Of a DNA stretch of 64,000 nucleotides, positions 8,141 to 17,512 are shown one piece after another. This stretch comes from an uncultured Collinsella sp. (GTDB taxonomy: Bacteria > Actinomycetota > Coriobacteriia > Coriobacteriales > Coriobacteriaceae). A model generated the notes under the pieces. It was not told the origin of the DNA, made no database searches, and was given only the letters and a program-made list of their open reading frames with translations. The stretch is from assembly GCA_959604825.1 (NCBI GenBank), contig CAUHCN010000001.1, positions 1 through 64,000 of the forward strand, written 5' to 3'. Position 1 is the first letter of the stretch. The number at the start of each line of letters is the position of its first letter. Both the position numbers and the translations under genes were made by a program.

Positions 8141-8708
8141 ACTTTGCGAAAAAGCGCACGCCAAAGGACGTATCCTCGCAGGCGACGATACGGCGGTCGC
8201 GCAGAATGGTCCGCACGTAATACCAATCACCCACACAGCCCGACAAGTGCAGACCAGCCGCCAGGTAGCACAGCAGCGGATAGTCCGAGAACGCAAACCC
8301 CAGGGCAAATGCTGTCGTCACAACAACCGTCGGCGCCAGGCAAACCGCCATGTACCGCCGGCGCGAATACACAACGCCCTCGGCGCAGGCATAGATCATC
8401 GCCGTCTCGCGATTCGCCCCAAAGGTCACCTGCGCGCCCGCAGGCGCCAGCAGCTTAAAAAACACCGCATGCACCAGCTCGTGCACGGCAAACGATGCCA
8501 TTGAGACCGCAGCCAAGCCGACTATCCAGCCCACGACAGCCATCCAGCCGCCCGCCTCAGCCGCGTCCAAGTCCGCAGGCCCGCCCAACAGCATAAACAC
8601 CGGCACCAGGCACACGGCAAACACCGCGATCACGGCCATCCCCCACACGAAGCAAGCGTGTAGAAAATCCTCGTCCTCAAACGCATGTATGTTGGAAATC
8701 TCATTCAT
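8139..8708 (-). CDS. DUF3267 membrane protein with an HExxH zinc-protease-like motif
   Basis: A 189-residue protein with about four membrane helices (roughly residues 20-42, 54-75, 119-140, 142-156). A HELVHAVFF motif follows the second helix, and CVGDWYYVRT near the C-terminus supplies the conserved Asp seen in the DUF3267 (putative zincin) family. The arrangement resembles small intramembrane or membrane-bound metalloproteases, but no substrate is known. It is divergent from the methionyl-tRNA synthetase gene and lies upstream of queH on the same strand with a 61-base gap. No clear ribosome site precedes the ATG. Confidence 0.75.
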   Translation of the reverse strand: MNEISNIHAFEDEDFLHACFVWGMAVIAVFAVCLVPVFMLLGGPADLDAAEAGGWMAVVGWIVGLAAVSMASFAVHELVHAVFFKLLAPAGAQVTFGANRETAMIYACAEGVVYSRRRYMAVCLAPTVVVTTAFALGFAFSDYPLLCYLAAGLHLSGCVGDWYYVRTILRDRRIVACEDTSFGVRFFAK

Positions 8709-8841
8709 AGCATCTTAGGATAGCGCCCCTGCCACGCACCCGCCCGCATGTGCGATAATGTCGAACGATATGCACGAATTGACCACCGCGCCGCCGAACC
8801 CCGTGCCCGGCCGCGCTCTTACCTATATGCGAAGGAGTCCC

Positions 8842-10992
8842 ATGGCATCCAAATACTCCATGAACGACCGTCCCAGCTGGCCGCGCCGCGCCATCGTTAC
8901 CGCCGGCGAGCCCTACGGCAACAAGGGTCTGCACTTTGGCCACGTCGGCGGCGTCTTTGTCCCGGCCGACTTCTTCGCCCGCTTCCTGCGCGACCGCCTG
9001 GGCCGCGAAAACGTCATCTTCACCTCGGGCACCGACTGCTACGGTTCGCCCATCATGGAGAGCTACCGCAAGCTCAAGGAGAACGAGGGCTACGGCAAGT
9101 CCATCGGCGAGTATGTCGAGTCCAATCACTCCCGCCAGGCCGCGACCCTCAACAACTACAACATCAGCTGCGACATCTACGGCGGCTCGGGCCTTGAGCC
9201 GGCGGCCCAGATCCACAACGAGGTGACTGCCGAGATTATCGAGCGCCTGCACGAGCAGGGCACCATCTCCAAGCGCTCCACGCTGCAGTTCTACGATGCC
9301 AAGGCCGGCACGTTCCTCAACGGCCGCCAGGTCATCGGCCGCTGCCCCATCCAGGGCTGCAAGTCCGAGAAGGCTTATGCCGACGAGTGCGATCTGGGCC
9401 ACCAGTTTGAGCCCGAGGAGCTCATCGCGCCCAAGAGCCAGCTCACCGGCGAGGTGCCCGAGCTGCGCCCGGTCGACAATCTCTACTTTGACCTGCCGGC
9501 CTACCTCGACTTTATGAAGACCTATACCGCCAAGCTCGCCCAGAACCCGCAGGTTCGCTCCGTGGTCTCCAAGACCATGGAGGAGTGGCTGCTGCCGGCT
9601 CAGCTCTACATCCAGAATAAGTTCCGCGAGGCCTTCGACGCCGTCGAGGACCAGCTTCCCGAGCACACCGTGCTGGAGCCCGAGGGCAACAAGAGCAGCT
9701 TTACCGTCACCTTCCCCAGCTGGAAGGAGCGCGACGACGCCCACGCGGTGCTCGCCAACGGCGGCGTGCGCTTCCGCAGCGGCAAGGCGCTCGTGCCCTT
9801 CCGCATCACCGGCAACATCGACTGGGGCGTTCCGGTGCCCGAGGTCGACGGCGTGACCGACGTCACCTGCTGGTGCTGGCCCGAGAGCCTGTGGGCGCCC
9901 ATCAGCTATACGCGTACCGTGCTCGCACGCGATGCCAAGGCCGCCGGCGTGACCGAGGGCGTCGCCGCCCAGGATGCCGCCCTCATGGGCGAGCCCGCCG
10001 CCGACTCCACGCAGGTGCCCGCACCCACCTACCAGCACAGCTCGCTCGACTGGCGCGACTGGTGGTGCTCTGACGACGCTCAGATTTACCAGTTCATCGG
10101 TCAGGACAACATCTATTTCTACTGCATCGCGCAGACCGCCATGTGGGAGGCCCTGGGCTGGGACCTCACGCAGAGCACCGTCAGCGCCTGCTACCACCTG
10201 CTCTACATGGGCAAAAAGGCCAGCTCGTCCTCGCAGACGCCTCCCCCGCCGGCAGACGACCTGCTCAACCACTACACCTGCGAGCAGATGCGTGCGCACT
10301 GGCTGTCGCTCGGCCTGTCCGAGAAGCCGGTAAGCTTTAGCCCCAAGGCATACGACACGCGTGTGACCGGCAAGGACAAGGACGGCAACGAGGTACGCGC
10401 CTGCGACGACAAGCGCGTTATCGACCCGGCCCTTAAGGAGAGCGCGCTGCTGACCGGCGTGTTCAACCGTCTGGCCCGCAGCTGCTTCTACGGCGTCGCC
10501 GTCAAGGAAGGCGACGAGAGCCCCTACCGCAACGGCTGCATCCCCGCCGGTGCCGCTTCTGACACCGTGGTCGAAGCCGCCCAGCAGGCAGCCCTCGCCT
10601 TTGAGCAGGCCATGTACAAGTTCGAGACGCACCGCGCGCTTGCCGTGTGCGACGACTACCTGCGCGCCGCCAACAAGCGCTGGAGCGACGCCTCCAAGGC
10701 CGCCAACAAGCTCGAGGGCGAGCCGGCCAATGCCGCGATGACGCAGGCCCTTGTCGACGCCTTTACCGAGCTGCGCGTGGCGACCGTCCTGATGCACGGT
10801 ATTGTGCCGGCCGGCTGCGAGCTCATCTGCGAGTACTTCGACGTCGACCCGGTCGCTTTCTTTAGCTGGGATAACATCTTTGCCTCCACGGACGAGTTCG
10901 TGGAGATCCTGGGCGAGAAGCCCGGCGAGCACCGCGTGAAGCCGCTGCCCCCGCGCTTCGACTTCTTTAGCAAGCACGAGAGCCAGTACTAA
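8842..10992 (+). CDS. metG: Methionyl-tRNA synthetase with degenerate KMSKS loop
   Basis: Class I synthetase of 716 residues that should charge tRNA with methionine. The ATG at 8842 has AAGGAG about 4 bases upstream; earlier in-frame codons lack one. The HIGH motif is present as HFGH (residues about 32-35), a zinc-knuckle-like CPIQGC...C region follows, and the MetRS signatures IDWGVPVP and FIGQDNIYFY are clear. At the position of KMSKS (about residue 459) the sequence is KASSSSQTPPPP, so the second Lys is lost. The C-terminal alpha-helical domain is present; there is no obvious EMAP-like tRNA-binding tail. It may be a divergent functional MetRS or a specialised paralogue. It is followed after 36 bases by an RNA methyltransferase. 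Confidence 0.85.
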   Translation: MASKYSMNDRPSWPRRAIVTAGEPYGNKGLHFGHVGGVFVPADFFARFLRDRLGRENVIFTSGTDCYGSPIMESYRKLKENEGYGKSIGEYVESNHSRQAATLNNYNISCDIYGGSGLEPAAQIHNEVTAEIIERLHEQGTISKRSTLQFYDAKAGTFLNGRQVIGRCPIQGCKSEKAYADECDLGHQFEPEELIAPKSQLTGEVPELRPVDNLYFDLPAYLDFMKTYTAKLAQNPQVRSVVSKTMEEWLLPAQLYIQNKFREAFDAVEDQLPEHTVLEPEGNKSSFTVTFPSWKERDDAHAVLANGGVRFRSGKALVPFRITGNIDWGVPVPEVDGVTDVTCWCWPESLWAPISYTRTVLARDAKAAGVTEGVAAQDAALMGEPAADSTQVPAPTYQHSSLDWRDWWCSDDAQIYQFIGQDNIYFYCIAQTAMWEALGWDLTQSTVSACYHLLYMGKKASSSSQTPPPPADDLLNHYTCEQMRAHWLSLGLSEKPVSFSPKAYDTRVTGKDKDGNEVRACDDKRVIDPALKESALLTGVFNRLARSCFYGVAVKEGDESPYRNGCIPAGAASDTVVEAAQQAALAFEQAMYKFETHRALAVCDDYLRAANKRWSDASKAANKLEGEPANAAMTQALVDAFTELRVATVLMHGIVPAGCELICEYFDVDPVAFFSWDNIFASTDEFVEILGEKPGEHRVKPLPPRFDFFSKHESQY

Positions 10993-11028
10993 ACACTCGA
11001 CATGTAATGGAATGGGAAGGAAAGACGG

Positions 11029-12132
11029 ATGTCCAAGCCGCGTCGTCGTAAGCAGAAAAAACAGGTCAAGGCCGAGCTCAAGCTCAGGCAGTTTGCCGCC
11101 ACCGAGCTTTCCGACCAGCTTGCCGCCCTTCCTTGCGCCGCCGACCTGCCGCGCTTTATGGTCGACACGGTCGCCGGCGCCTATGCGCCCGCCGATGCCG
11201 AGCTCATGATCAAGGGCTTCGGCGCCGCGGTCACACGCCCGGTCACGCTGCGCGCCAACACGCTCAAGGCAACCGCCGAGGACATCGCTGCGGCGCTCGA
11301 TGCCGCCGGCATCGCCCACAACCCCGTCGCCTGGTATCCAGACGCCTTCATCCTGCCCGACGCCCAGGTTTCCGACCTGTGGGACCTCGACATCTACCGC
11401 GACGGCAAGATCTACTTGCAAAGTCTGTCGTCCATGATGCCGCCGTTGGTCCTGGGCGCCCAGGCATGCGAGGACATCCTGGACATGTGCGCGGCCCCCG
11501 GTGGCAAGACGACGCAGATCGCCGCCCTCACGCAGGGCCAGGCGCACCTTACCGCCTGCGAGATGAGCATTCCCCGCGCCGAGAAGCTCGAAGCCAACCT
11601 CCACCGCCAAGGCGCAAAAAACGTGCCCGTCATGCGCATCGACGCACGCGAGCTCGACGAGTTCTTCCGCTTTGACCGCATCCTGCTCGATGCCCCCTGC
11701 ACCGGCACGGGCACCGTCATCAGCGGCAACGAGAAAAGCCTGCGCGGCCTGACCGAGCAGCTGCTGAGTAAGTGTGCCCGCTCGCAGCGAGCACTTCTGG
11801 ACCGCGCCATGGGAGCCCTTAAACCGGGCGGCACGCTCGTCTATTCGACTTGTTCGATCTTGCCGCAGGAAAACGAGGACGCCCTGCAAGAGGCCCTCGA
11901 CAAGCACATGGATTGCGAGCTTATCCCCCTCGACGGCACGCCGAGCGAAAGTGAAACGCGCCGTGCTCAGGAAGTTGGCGAAGAGCCACGCATCGAGTGC
12001 AACGCCCTCACCGAGGCCATCGCCGCCAGCCACGTCTCGTCCGTCGCCAACGGTATGCCCGGCACGCTGACCATTCCGCCTAGCCGCGACTTTGAGGGCT
12101 TCTACATTGCCCTGATCCGAAAACGCAGCTAG
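11029..12132 (+). CDS. RsmB/RsmF-type (NOL1/NOP2/Sun) RNA m5C methyltransferase
   Basis: A SAM-dependent cytosine-C5 RNA methyltransferase of 367 residues. After a basic N-terminus (about residues 1-25), a small N-terminal domain precedes a Rossmann core with DMCAAPGGKT (SAM loop), LDAPCTGTG (motif IV, Pro-Cys) and YSTCSI (motif VI, catalytic Cys). No NusB-like N-terminal domain is present, so it is closer to RsmF/YebU or archaeal-type enzymes than to RsmB. The ATG follows GGAAGGAAAGACGG. The substrate, probably rRNA or tRNA, cannot be told from sequence. It is probably co-transcribed with metG. Confidence 0.9.
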   Translation: MSKPRRRKQKKQVKAELKLRQFAATELSDQLAALPCAADLPRFMVDTVAGAYAPADAELMIKGFGAAVTRPVTLRANTLKATAEDIAAALDAAGIAHNPVAWYPDAFILPDAQVSDLWDLDIYRDGKIYLQSLSSMMPPLVLGAQACEDILDMCAAPGGKTTQIAALTQGQAHLTACEMSIPRAEKLEANLHRQGAKNVPVMRIDARELDEFFRFDRILLDAPCTGTGTVISGNEKSLRGLTEQLLSKCARSQRALLDRAMGALKPGGTLVYSTCSILPQENEDALQEALDKHMDCELIPLDGTPSESETRRAQEVGEEPRIECNALTEAIAASHVSSVANGMPGTLTIPPSRDFEGFYIALIRKRS

Positions 12133-12156
12133 CGCACGGATCCAAAACTCAACAAG

Positions 12157-12327
12157 CTATCTCTGTGCGCGTTTGCCCTGCTGGTCGCGATGCTGTTTAA
12201 GCATCGCGCGCTCCTTGCGTTCGGCCCTTTTGCCTTTAATGGCCGTAACCACAAAATAGATGACCGCGGCGGCAACGATTGCGCCCACACACAGGCCAAT
12301 CGAGCCCAACATTGCTGTCAATTCCAT
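12157..12327 (-). CDS. Small single-pass membrane protein (56 residues)
   Basis: The short frame starts MELTAMLGSIGLCVGAIVAA, has one membrane helix at about residues 8-29 (ending VIYFVVTAI) and a strongly basic tail (KGKRAERKERAM...QGKRAQR). A ribosome site GAGGTGA lies about 7 bases before the ATG. It fills the gap between the methyltransferase and the next plus-strand gene. Function unknown; the basic cytoplasmic tail is its only distinctive feature. Confidence 0.6.
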   Translation of the reverse strand: MELTAMLGSIGLCVGAIVAAAVIYFVVTAIKGKRAERKERAMLKQHRDQQGKRAQR

Positions 12328-12517
12328 ACCGCGTCACCTCTCTTTTAAACGGGACTTTCAAGATAGCACCTCGATCCCCGCCACCACAGCTCCTTCACGT
12401 TCGCCGCTCTTCGGTCTAACGGGGGACGCGGCGGGGAAAAATCAACTCGTCAAACGATTTAGCAAGCACAACGCTGCCGGCACCCTGCCGGCCGTCATCA
12501 CATAGAATCGAGCCTCC

Positions 12518-13609
12518 ATGGATACCCTCAACGATCTAAACGAGCGCGTCGACGCCTTCGTCGGCACCAGCTCCTTCGACACGCCTGCCGCGGCAAACGA
12601 CCAAGCTCCCATCGATGTGCCCGCCGAAGTTCACGAAGACATCGTCGCCTCGGTCGATTTCTCCGAGGTCGAGCTCGCAGACGAGTTCACCGAGCCCCAG
12701 GTAGCCGTCACGCCCAACGGCCTGCTCCCTATGGAGCCCCTGCCCATCGACGGACGTCTGCGCAAGGCTGCCCTTCGCATGCCCGACGAGATCGAGGAGG
12801 CCAGCGGCTTCACGCTCTTCGGCCGCCGCATCAAGTCGCTCATTTACACCACCGATGTCGCGGTCATCCGCAACTCCAACGCCGATGCCGTCTTTGCCGT
12901 TTACCCCTTCACGCCGCAGCCGGCCATTACGCAGGCACTGTTGACCGTCGCCGAGTGCCCGGTCTTTGTAGGCGTGGGCGGCGGAACTACGACCGGTAAG
13001 CGCTCCGTGCAGATGGCAGCCGTCTCCGAGATGCAGGGCGCGGCGGGCTGCGTGGTCAACTCCCCCGCTACTGCCGAGATGGTCGAGCACATCACCAACA
13101 TCGCCGACATCCCCGTCATCGCTACGGTCGTTCGCTGCGACGACGATGCCCACGCCAAGGTGCGCGCTGGAGCCAAGATTCTCAACATCGCCGCCGGCAA
13201 GAACACGCCCCAGGTCCTACGCGAGCTGCGCAAGCACTATCCCAACCTGCCGCTCATCGCGCCGGGCGGCAAGACGCCAGAGAGCATCCGTGAAACCATC
13301 GCCGCCGGCGCCAACGCCATCATCTGGACGCCGCCTTCGGCCCAGCAGCTACAGACCGACATGATGCAGCGTTATCGCAAGATGAAGGAAGACGCCACAC
13401 CTGTCATCTCGCACGACGATGTGCCCATTATCGACCAGGTCTCCGCCGCCGAGGTCAGCCAGGTCGAGAACATGAATCCCGACGTGCCGATTCCCGACGA
13501 AGTCATCGAGCGCGTCGCTTCGATCCACGAGCGCGTCGAGGAGCATCGCGCCAACCGCGGCCTCAAGCCGTCACTGCACGGCTTCTTCTTCCGCGGAAAG
13601 AAACGCTAA
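12518..13609 (+). CDS. Conserved TIM-barrel-like protein of unknown function
   Basis: A 363-residue protein. The first 70 residues are acidic and probably disordered. The core (about 75-290) has alternating strands and helices and a phosphate-binding-like loop, LIAPGGKTPESIRETIAAG then AIIWTPP, as in KDPG-aldolase or phosphate-binding TIM barrels. A glycine-rich GVGGGTTTGKRS segment near residue 155 resembles but does not match a Walker A motif. The C-terminus is helical and basic (HGFFFRGKKR). No specific reaction can be assigned. It is monocistronic and ends in a strong terminator. Confidence 0.75.
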   Translation: MDTLNDLNERVDAFVGTSSFDTPAAANDQAPIDVPAEVHEDIVASVDFSEVELADEFTEPQVAVTPNGLLPMEPLPIDGRLRKAALRMPDEIEEASGFTLFGRRIKSLIYTTDVAVIRNSNADAVFAVYPFTPQPAITQALLTVAECPVFVGVGGGTTTGKRSVQMAAVSEMQGAAGCVVNSPATAEMVEHITNIADIPVIATVVRCDDDAHAKVRAGAKILNIAAGKNTPQVLRELRKHYPNLPLIAPGGKTPESIRETIAAGANAIIWTPPSAQQLQTDMMQRYRKMKEDATPVISHDDVPIIDQVSAAEVSQVENMNPDVPIPDEVIERVASIHERVEEHRANRGLKPSLHGFFFRGKKR

Positions 13610-13619
13610 CCCCAACAGC

Positions 13620-13660
13620 AAGGCCCGCCCCACAAACGTGAGGCGGGCCGTTTTCGTTTG
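13620..13660. terminator. Intrinsic terminator between convergent genes
   Basis: GGCCCGCC (13622-13629) pairs with GGCGGGCC (13642-13649) and is followed by TTTTCGTTT. It serves the plus-strand gene; the left side is not T-rich for the opposite direction. Confidence 0.85.
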
Positions 13661-13690
13661 GGCAATCATGCAGCGATGTGATGGGGCAAA

Positions 13691-14581
13691 TTAATCCACG
13701 CGCTTGTCGCCCATAAAGAAGAGCGCCACCGTACCAGGTCCGGTATGCGAGCCAATCAGAGTACCGATGTTATTGATCTCAATCTTGCCTTTAAGCTGCG
13801 GAACCTGTTCCTCAATCAGCGCCGCAACTGCTTCGGCATCCTCGCGGCACGCCGAGTGCGACATGATGCACTTACCCGAATAATCCGCACCGTCCTGCAC
13901 GTGTGCCATCATGGTCTTAGCCATCTCGGAAATCGCGCGCTTCTTAGTGCGAATCTTCTCACGTGGCGACAGCTTGCCGTCGCAATCGACCGTCATAAGT
14001 GGGCAAATCTTAAGCGCCGTGCCGATGATTGCGCTCGCAGCCGAAATGCGACCGCCGCGCAGGTAGCTCGACAGATCGGTCGAGAAGAACCAGTGGTGCA
14101 GGTTGAGTTTGTGCTCCTCGATCCAGGCGGCCGTCTCGTCGAGCGAAGCGCCGCTATCGCGAACGTCGGCGGCACATTCCGCCAGCAGGCCAAAGCCCGA
14201 AGACGCCGCCAGCGAATCGATGACGCGAACCTTGCCGCCCTGGGGATAGCGATCCGCGAGCATCTGCGCCGCAACGCAGGCCGATCCATACGTGCCCGAA
14301 ATACCCGACGACAACGTCAGGTGCAGCACGTCTTTACCCTCGGCAACAAACGGCTCCCAAAACTCCTCGTACTCACCCACGCTCACCTGAGACGTCTTGG
14401 GCATGGCGCCCGCAGATATCTGGGCAAAAAACTCGTCCGGCGTAATCGACTGATACAGATCGTCCGTATAGACAACATCGTCGATCTCGTAATGAAAACA
14501 CACGACAGGGATATTGCGCGACACAAAGAACTCACGGGTTCGGTCGGCGGCAGATTCACAGGTCAGGACAAAATCACTCAT
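13691..14581 (-). CDS. DegV family fatty-acid-binding protein
   Basis: DegV/FakB proteins bind a fatty acid and present it to the kinase FakA for phosphorylation in Gram-positive lipid metabolism. The 296-residue protein has the N-terminal domain with TCESAAD, the KTSQVSVGEYEEF motif, the LSSGISGTYGSA segment and the C-terminal domain ending GPGTVALFFMG, all typical. The ATG at 14581 has AAGGAG 7 bases upstream; an upstream in-frame ATG at 14599 would swallow that site. No FakA is near. Ligand unknown. Confidence 0.9.
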   Translation of the reverse strand: MSDFVLTCESAADRTREFFVSRNIPVVCFHYEIDDVVYTDDLYQSITPDEFFAQISAGAMPKTSQVSVGEYEEFWEPFVAEGKDVLHLTLSSGISGTYGSACVAAQMLADRYPQGGKVRVIDSLAASSGFGLLAECAADVRDSGASLDETAAWIEEHKLNLHHWFFSTDLSSYLRGGRISAASAIIGTALKICPLMTVDCDGKLSPREKIRTKKRAISEMAKTMMAHVQDGADYSGKCIMSHSACREDAEAVAALIEEQVPQLKGKIEINNIGTLIGSHTGPGTVALFFMGDKRVD

Positions 14582-14845
14582 ATGAGGCTCCTTACTCATT
14601 GCTGCGCAAATTATTGCACAGTGAGCCTACATACGGTACATATGTCCACTATTTACCAAATCGAAGCAATAATAGCGAACATCTTTACCACCATCGTCTC
14701 CACCGACCCCACGCATGAATATCTGAGAAAACACCCTCTGTCGTCTCCACTCAACCGCCATATCTACCTCAACTAAATCGATTTACCAAACCGTTCGGCT
14801 AACAATTCGGCCGCCCATCCCCAATCGAAACAAAAGCGGCGCATA

Positions 14846-14873
14846 CTGATAAACGTTTGACGCTGTTTATCAG
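14846..14873. promoter_or_regulatory. Inverted repeat upstream of fbp, possible operator
   Basis: CTGATAAAC and GTTTATCAG form a perfect 9-bp inverted repeat with a 10-base spacer, ending 28 bases before the fbp ATG. The left half contains AAACGTTT, the symmetrical core favoured by LacI-family regulators. It could be an operator or a leader hairpin (TTTT follows). The rest of the 14582-14901 gap shows no gene. Confidence 0.45.
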
Positions 14874-14901
14874 TTTTACCAGCTCCATCGGAAGGTGTTT
14901 C

Positions 14902-16818
14902 ATGGTCGCATTCGATCGCAATCCGCAAGACTTCAAGTATCTGCGTCTGCTGTCGAGACAATTTCCCACCGAGCAATCCGCGTTTACCGAGATTATCAAT
15001 CTCTCGGCCATTCTCAACCTGCCCAAAGGCACCGAGCATTTTATGAGCGACGTGCATGGCGAGTACGAAGCCTTTATGCACATCCTCAACAACTGCTCGG
15101 GCGTCGTGCGCGAACATGTCGACGAGATTTTTGGCGACACGCTTTCCTTTGACGAAAAGGGCGAGCTGTGCACGCTCATCTACTACCCGCGCGAGAAGAT
15201 CGACCTGGTCCGCAGCCGGCGCGAAGACTCGCCCACCTGGTACAGGACGATGCTTGACCAGCTCATCATGGTCGCCCGCTCGCTTTCGAGCCGCTATACG
15301 CGCTCCAAGGTGCGTAAGGCCATCCCGCGCGATTACGCCTACATCATCGACGAGCTGCTGCACACGCATCCGGACGAGAACAACTATCGCGTGCGCTATC
15401 ACGAGCGCATCGTGGAGTCCATTCTGGAGACCGCCAGCGCCGACGACTTTATCGAGTCGCTTGCCTCGCTCATCAAGCGCCTGGCCGTCGACCACCTGCA
15501 CCTGGTGGGCGACATCTTCGACCGCGGCGGCGGCGCGGCCAAGATTATGGACCGCCTGCTCACCTACCATTCGCTCGACATCCAGTGGGGCAACCACGAC
15601 CTGCTGTGGATGGGCGCCGCTGCCGGCGAGCCCGCCTGCATCGCCACGGTGCTGCGCAACAACCTACGCTACGACAACTACGAGATCCTGGAGAACGACT
15701 ACGGCATCTCGCTGCGTGAGCTTGTCGCCTTTGCCGATGCCACCTACACCGACGGTGAGCCCATCACCCCGCTGATCAAGGCCATCAACGTGCTGCTCTT
15801 TAAGCTCGAGGGCCAGATTATCCAGCGCCACCCCGAGTTCGATATGACCGACCGCCTGTTACTCGACAAAATCGATCACGACACCGGCACGGTCACGCTC
15901 GCCGACGGCAGTGTGTGGCCGCTCACGACCAACGACTTCCCCACCGTCGACCCGGCGGACCCCTATACGCTCACGCCCCAGGAGCAGCACATCATCGACA
16001 AGCTCGTGTCCGAGTTTGTCACCGCCGATCACCTGCATCGCCATATCGATTTCCTCTATTCCCACGGCTCGATGTACAAGGTCGCCAACGGCAACCTGCT
16101 GTTCCATGGCTGCGTGCCGCTCAACGAAGACGGCACCTTTGGCAGCATGAACTGTCTGGGCACCTGGCACGCTGGCCGCGATTATCTCGATTTTTGCGAC
16201 CACATCGCCCGCCGCGCCTGGCGCGTGGGCGACCGCGACGCCCTCGACTGGATGTGGTACCTGTGGATTGGCTTTAACTCACCCGCCAGCGGACGCCTGG
16301 TGCGTACCTTTGAGCGCGCCTATATCGCCGATAAGAGCACCTGGGTCGAGCCGATGGACCCGTACTTTACGCTTACCAAGTCGCCCTCGGTCTGCGATGA
16401 CATCATGCGCGAGTTTGGCGTCGTGCCCATGGCATGTTCACCGACCGGCCACATCATCAACGGCCACACGCCCGTTAAAACCACCAAGGGTGAGCAGCCC
16501 ATCCGCGCCGAGGGCAAACTGCTGGTCATCGATGGCGGCTTCTGCCGCGCTTACCATCCCAAGACGGGTATCGCCGGCTATACGCTCATCTCGAGCTCGC
16601 GCGGCTGCCGCCTCAAGTCGCACCGGGCCTTTACGACGGTTGCCGAGGCGCTCACGCGCAACGTGGACATCGAAAGCGAGACCAACCGTTTTGACCAAGC
16701 AGACCGTCGCCGCATGGTGAGCGACACCGATACTGGCGCCAAGATTCGCAGCCAGATCCAGGATCTGCGCCAGCTGCTCGATGCATATAGAAACGGTGCT
16801 ATCGAGGAGCGCGTCTAG
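14902..16818 (+). CDS. fbp: Fructose-1,6-bisphosphatase, class III
   Basis: The gluconeogenic phosphatase that converts fructose-1,6-bisphosphate to fructose-6-phosphate, in the Firmicutes-type class III family (638 residues here). The calcineurin-like metal sites are SDVHGEYEAF near residue 50, VGDIFDRGG near 210 and WGNHDLLWMG near 230. Later conserved segments are LLFHGCVPLN and NGHTPVK. The start MVAFDRNPQDFKYL has GAAGGTG upstream and avoids a longer unsupported extension from 14857. A palindrome just upstream may control it. It is followed by two GtrA-family genes on the same strand. Confidence 0.95.
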   Translation: MVAFDRNPQDFKYLRLLSRQFPTEQSAFTEIINLSAILNLPKGTEHFMSDVHGEYEAFMHILNNCSGVVREHVDEIFGDTLSFDEKGELCTLIYYPREKIDLVRSRREDSPTWYRTMLDQLIMVARSLSSRYTRSKVRKAIPRDYAYIIDELLHTHPDENNYRVRYHERIVESILETASADDFIESLASLIKRLAVDHLHLVGDIFDRGGGAAKIMDRLLTYHSLDIQWGNHDLLWMGAAAGEPACIATVLRNNLRYDNYEILENDYGISLRELVAFADATYTDGEPITPLIKAINVLLFKLEGQIIQRHPEFDMTDRLLLDKIDHDTGTVTLADGSVWPLTTNDFPTVDPADPYTLTPQEQHIIDKLVSEFVTADHLHRHIDFLYSHGSMYKVANGNLLFHGCVPLNEDGTFGSMNCLGTWHAGRDYLDFCDHIARRAWRVGDRDALDWMWYLWIGFNSPASGRLVRTFERAYIADKSTWVEPMDPYFTLTKSPSVCDDIMREFGVVPMACSPTGHIINGHTPVKTTKGEQPIRAEGKLLVIDGGFCRAYHPKTGIAGYTLISSSRGCRLKSHRAFTTVAEALTRNVDIESETNRFDQADRRRMVSDTDTGAKIRSQIQDLRQLLDAYRNGAIEERV

Positions 16819-16896
16819 CCCCACCCGCGGGGATTGGCTAAACTTGCTGAGTTTGTCATCCCCGCGGCGCCCCGGCGCCACCATAAGGCAGGTACC

Positions 16897-17292
16897 ATGC
16901 AAAAGCTCCTTGCGCAGATCATGAAGTTTGGCGTCGTCGGCGTCATTGCCACGGTCATCGACTTTGGCATTATGAATCTGCTCCACTACGGTCTGGGCCT
17001 TAACATCCTAATCGCCAACACCAGCGGCTTTATCATCTCACTCATCTTTAACTACCTCGCAAGCATGAAATACGTGTTTGCGCACAAGGAAGGCATAAGC
17101 CGCCGCCGCGAGTTCATTATCTTTGTCGTGCTGTCCGTGATCGGCCTGGCACTCAACGACGGTATCGTGTTGACACTCAACGCCGGCCTGGGACTCGAGG
17201 CCAATATCGCCAAGATCTGCGCCACCGCGCTTGTCATGGTCTACAACTTTGTGACCCGAAAGATCTTCCTGGAAGGCGACGAGACCAAGTAG
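16897..17292 (+). CDS. GtrA family membrane protein, first copy
   Basis: A 131-residue protein with four membrane helices, in the GtrA/DPMS family that moves polyprenyl-linked sugars or partners glycosyltransferases. It begins MQKLLAQIMKFGVVGVIATV and has the family ending YNFVTRKIFLEG. The SMKYVFAHKEG loop between helices 2 and 3 is shared with its neighbour. The ATG at 16897 follows AAGGCAGGTACC. Substrate unknown. Confidence 0.85.
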   Translation: MQKLLAQIMKFGVVGVIATVIDFGIMNLLHYGLGLNILIANTSGFIISLIFNYLASMKYVFAHKEGISRRREFIIFVVLSVIGLALNDGIVLTLNAGLGLEANIAKICATALVMVYNFVTRKIFLEGDETK

Positions 17293-17512
17293 CTCGGCCT
17301 CCTCGTTGCACTACGGGGCCCACGGACGACGTGCGTCGAGCGCTGCGTTGTTCGTGGGCCTTGTTCGCTTACGGAAGGATTTGCAACGTTTGCGGATTGT
17401 CTCTTGCAAATTTGACGAGTTCGTATAGTTCTTGCCAAAGACCTTACGTTTCCCATGCAAAAGCTCTAAAGTAACTTTTTGCTCGATTCATCAACGCATT
17501 GGATGTGATTAC

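Noticed and set aside
8701..12033. 1110-codon open frame on the minus strand
   Set aside because: It is antisense to metG and the methyltransferase, whose motifs are clear, and its product lacks any domain.
12960..13015. Walker A-like GGGTTTGKRS in the TIM-barrel-like protein
   Set aside because: The residue after Lys is Arg rather than Ser or Thr and no Walker B follows at a suitable distance.
17318..17368. GC-rich inverted repeat between the GtrA genes as a terminator
   Set aside because: The arms GGCCCACG and CGTGGGCC are far apart and the following sequence (TTGTTC) is a poor T-run; too weak to list.
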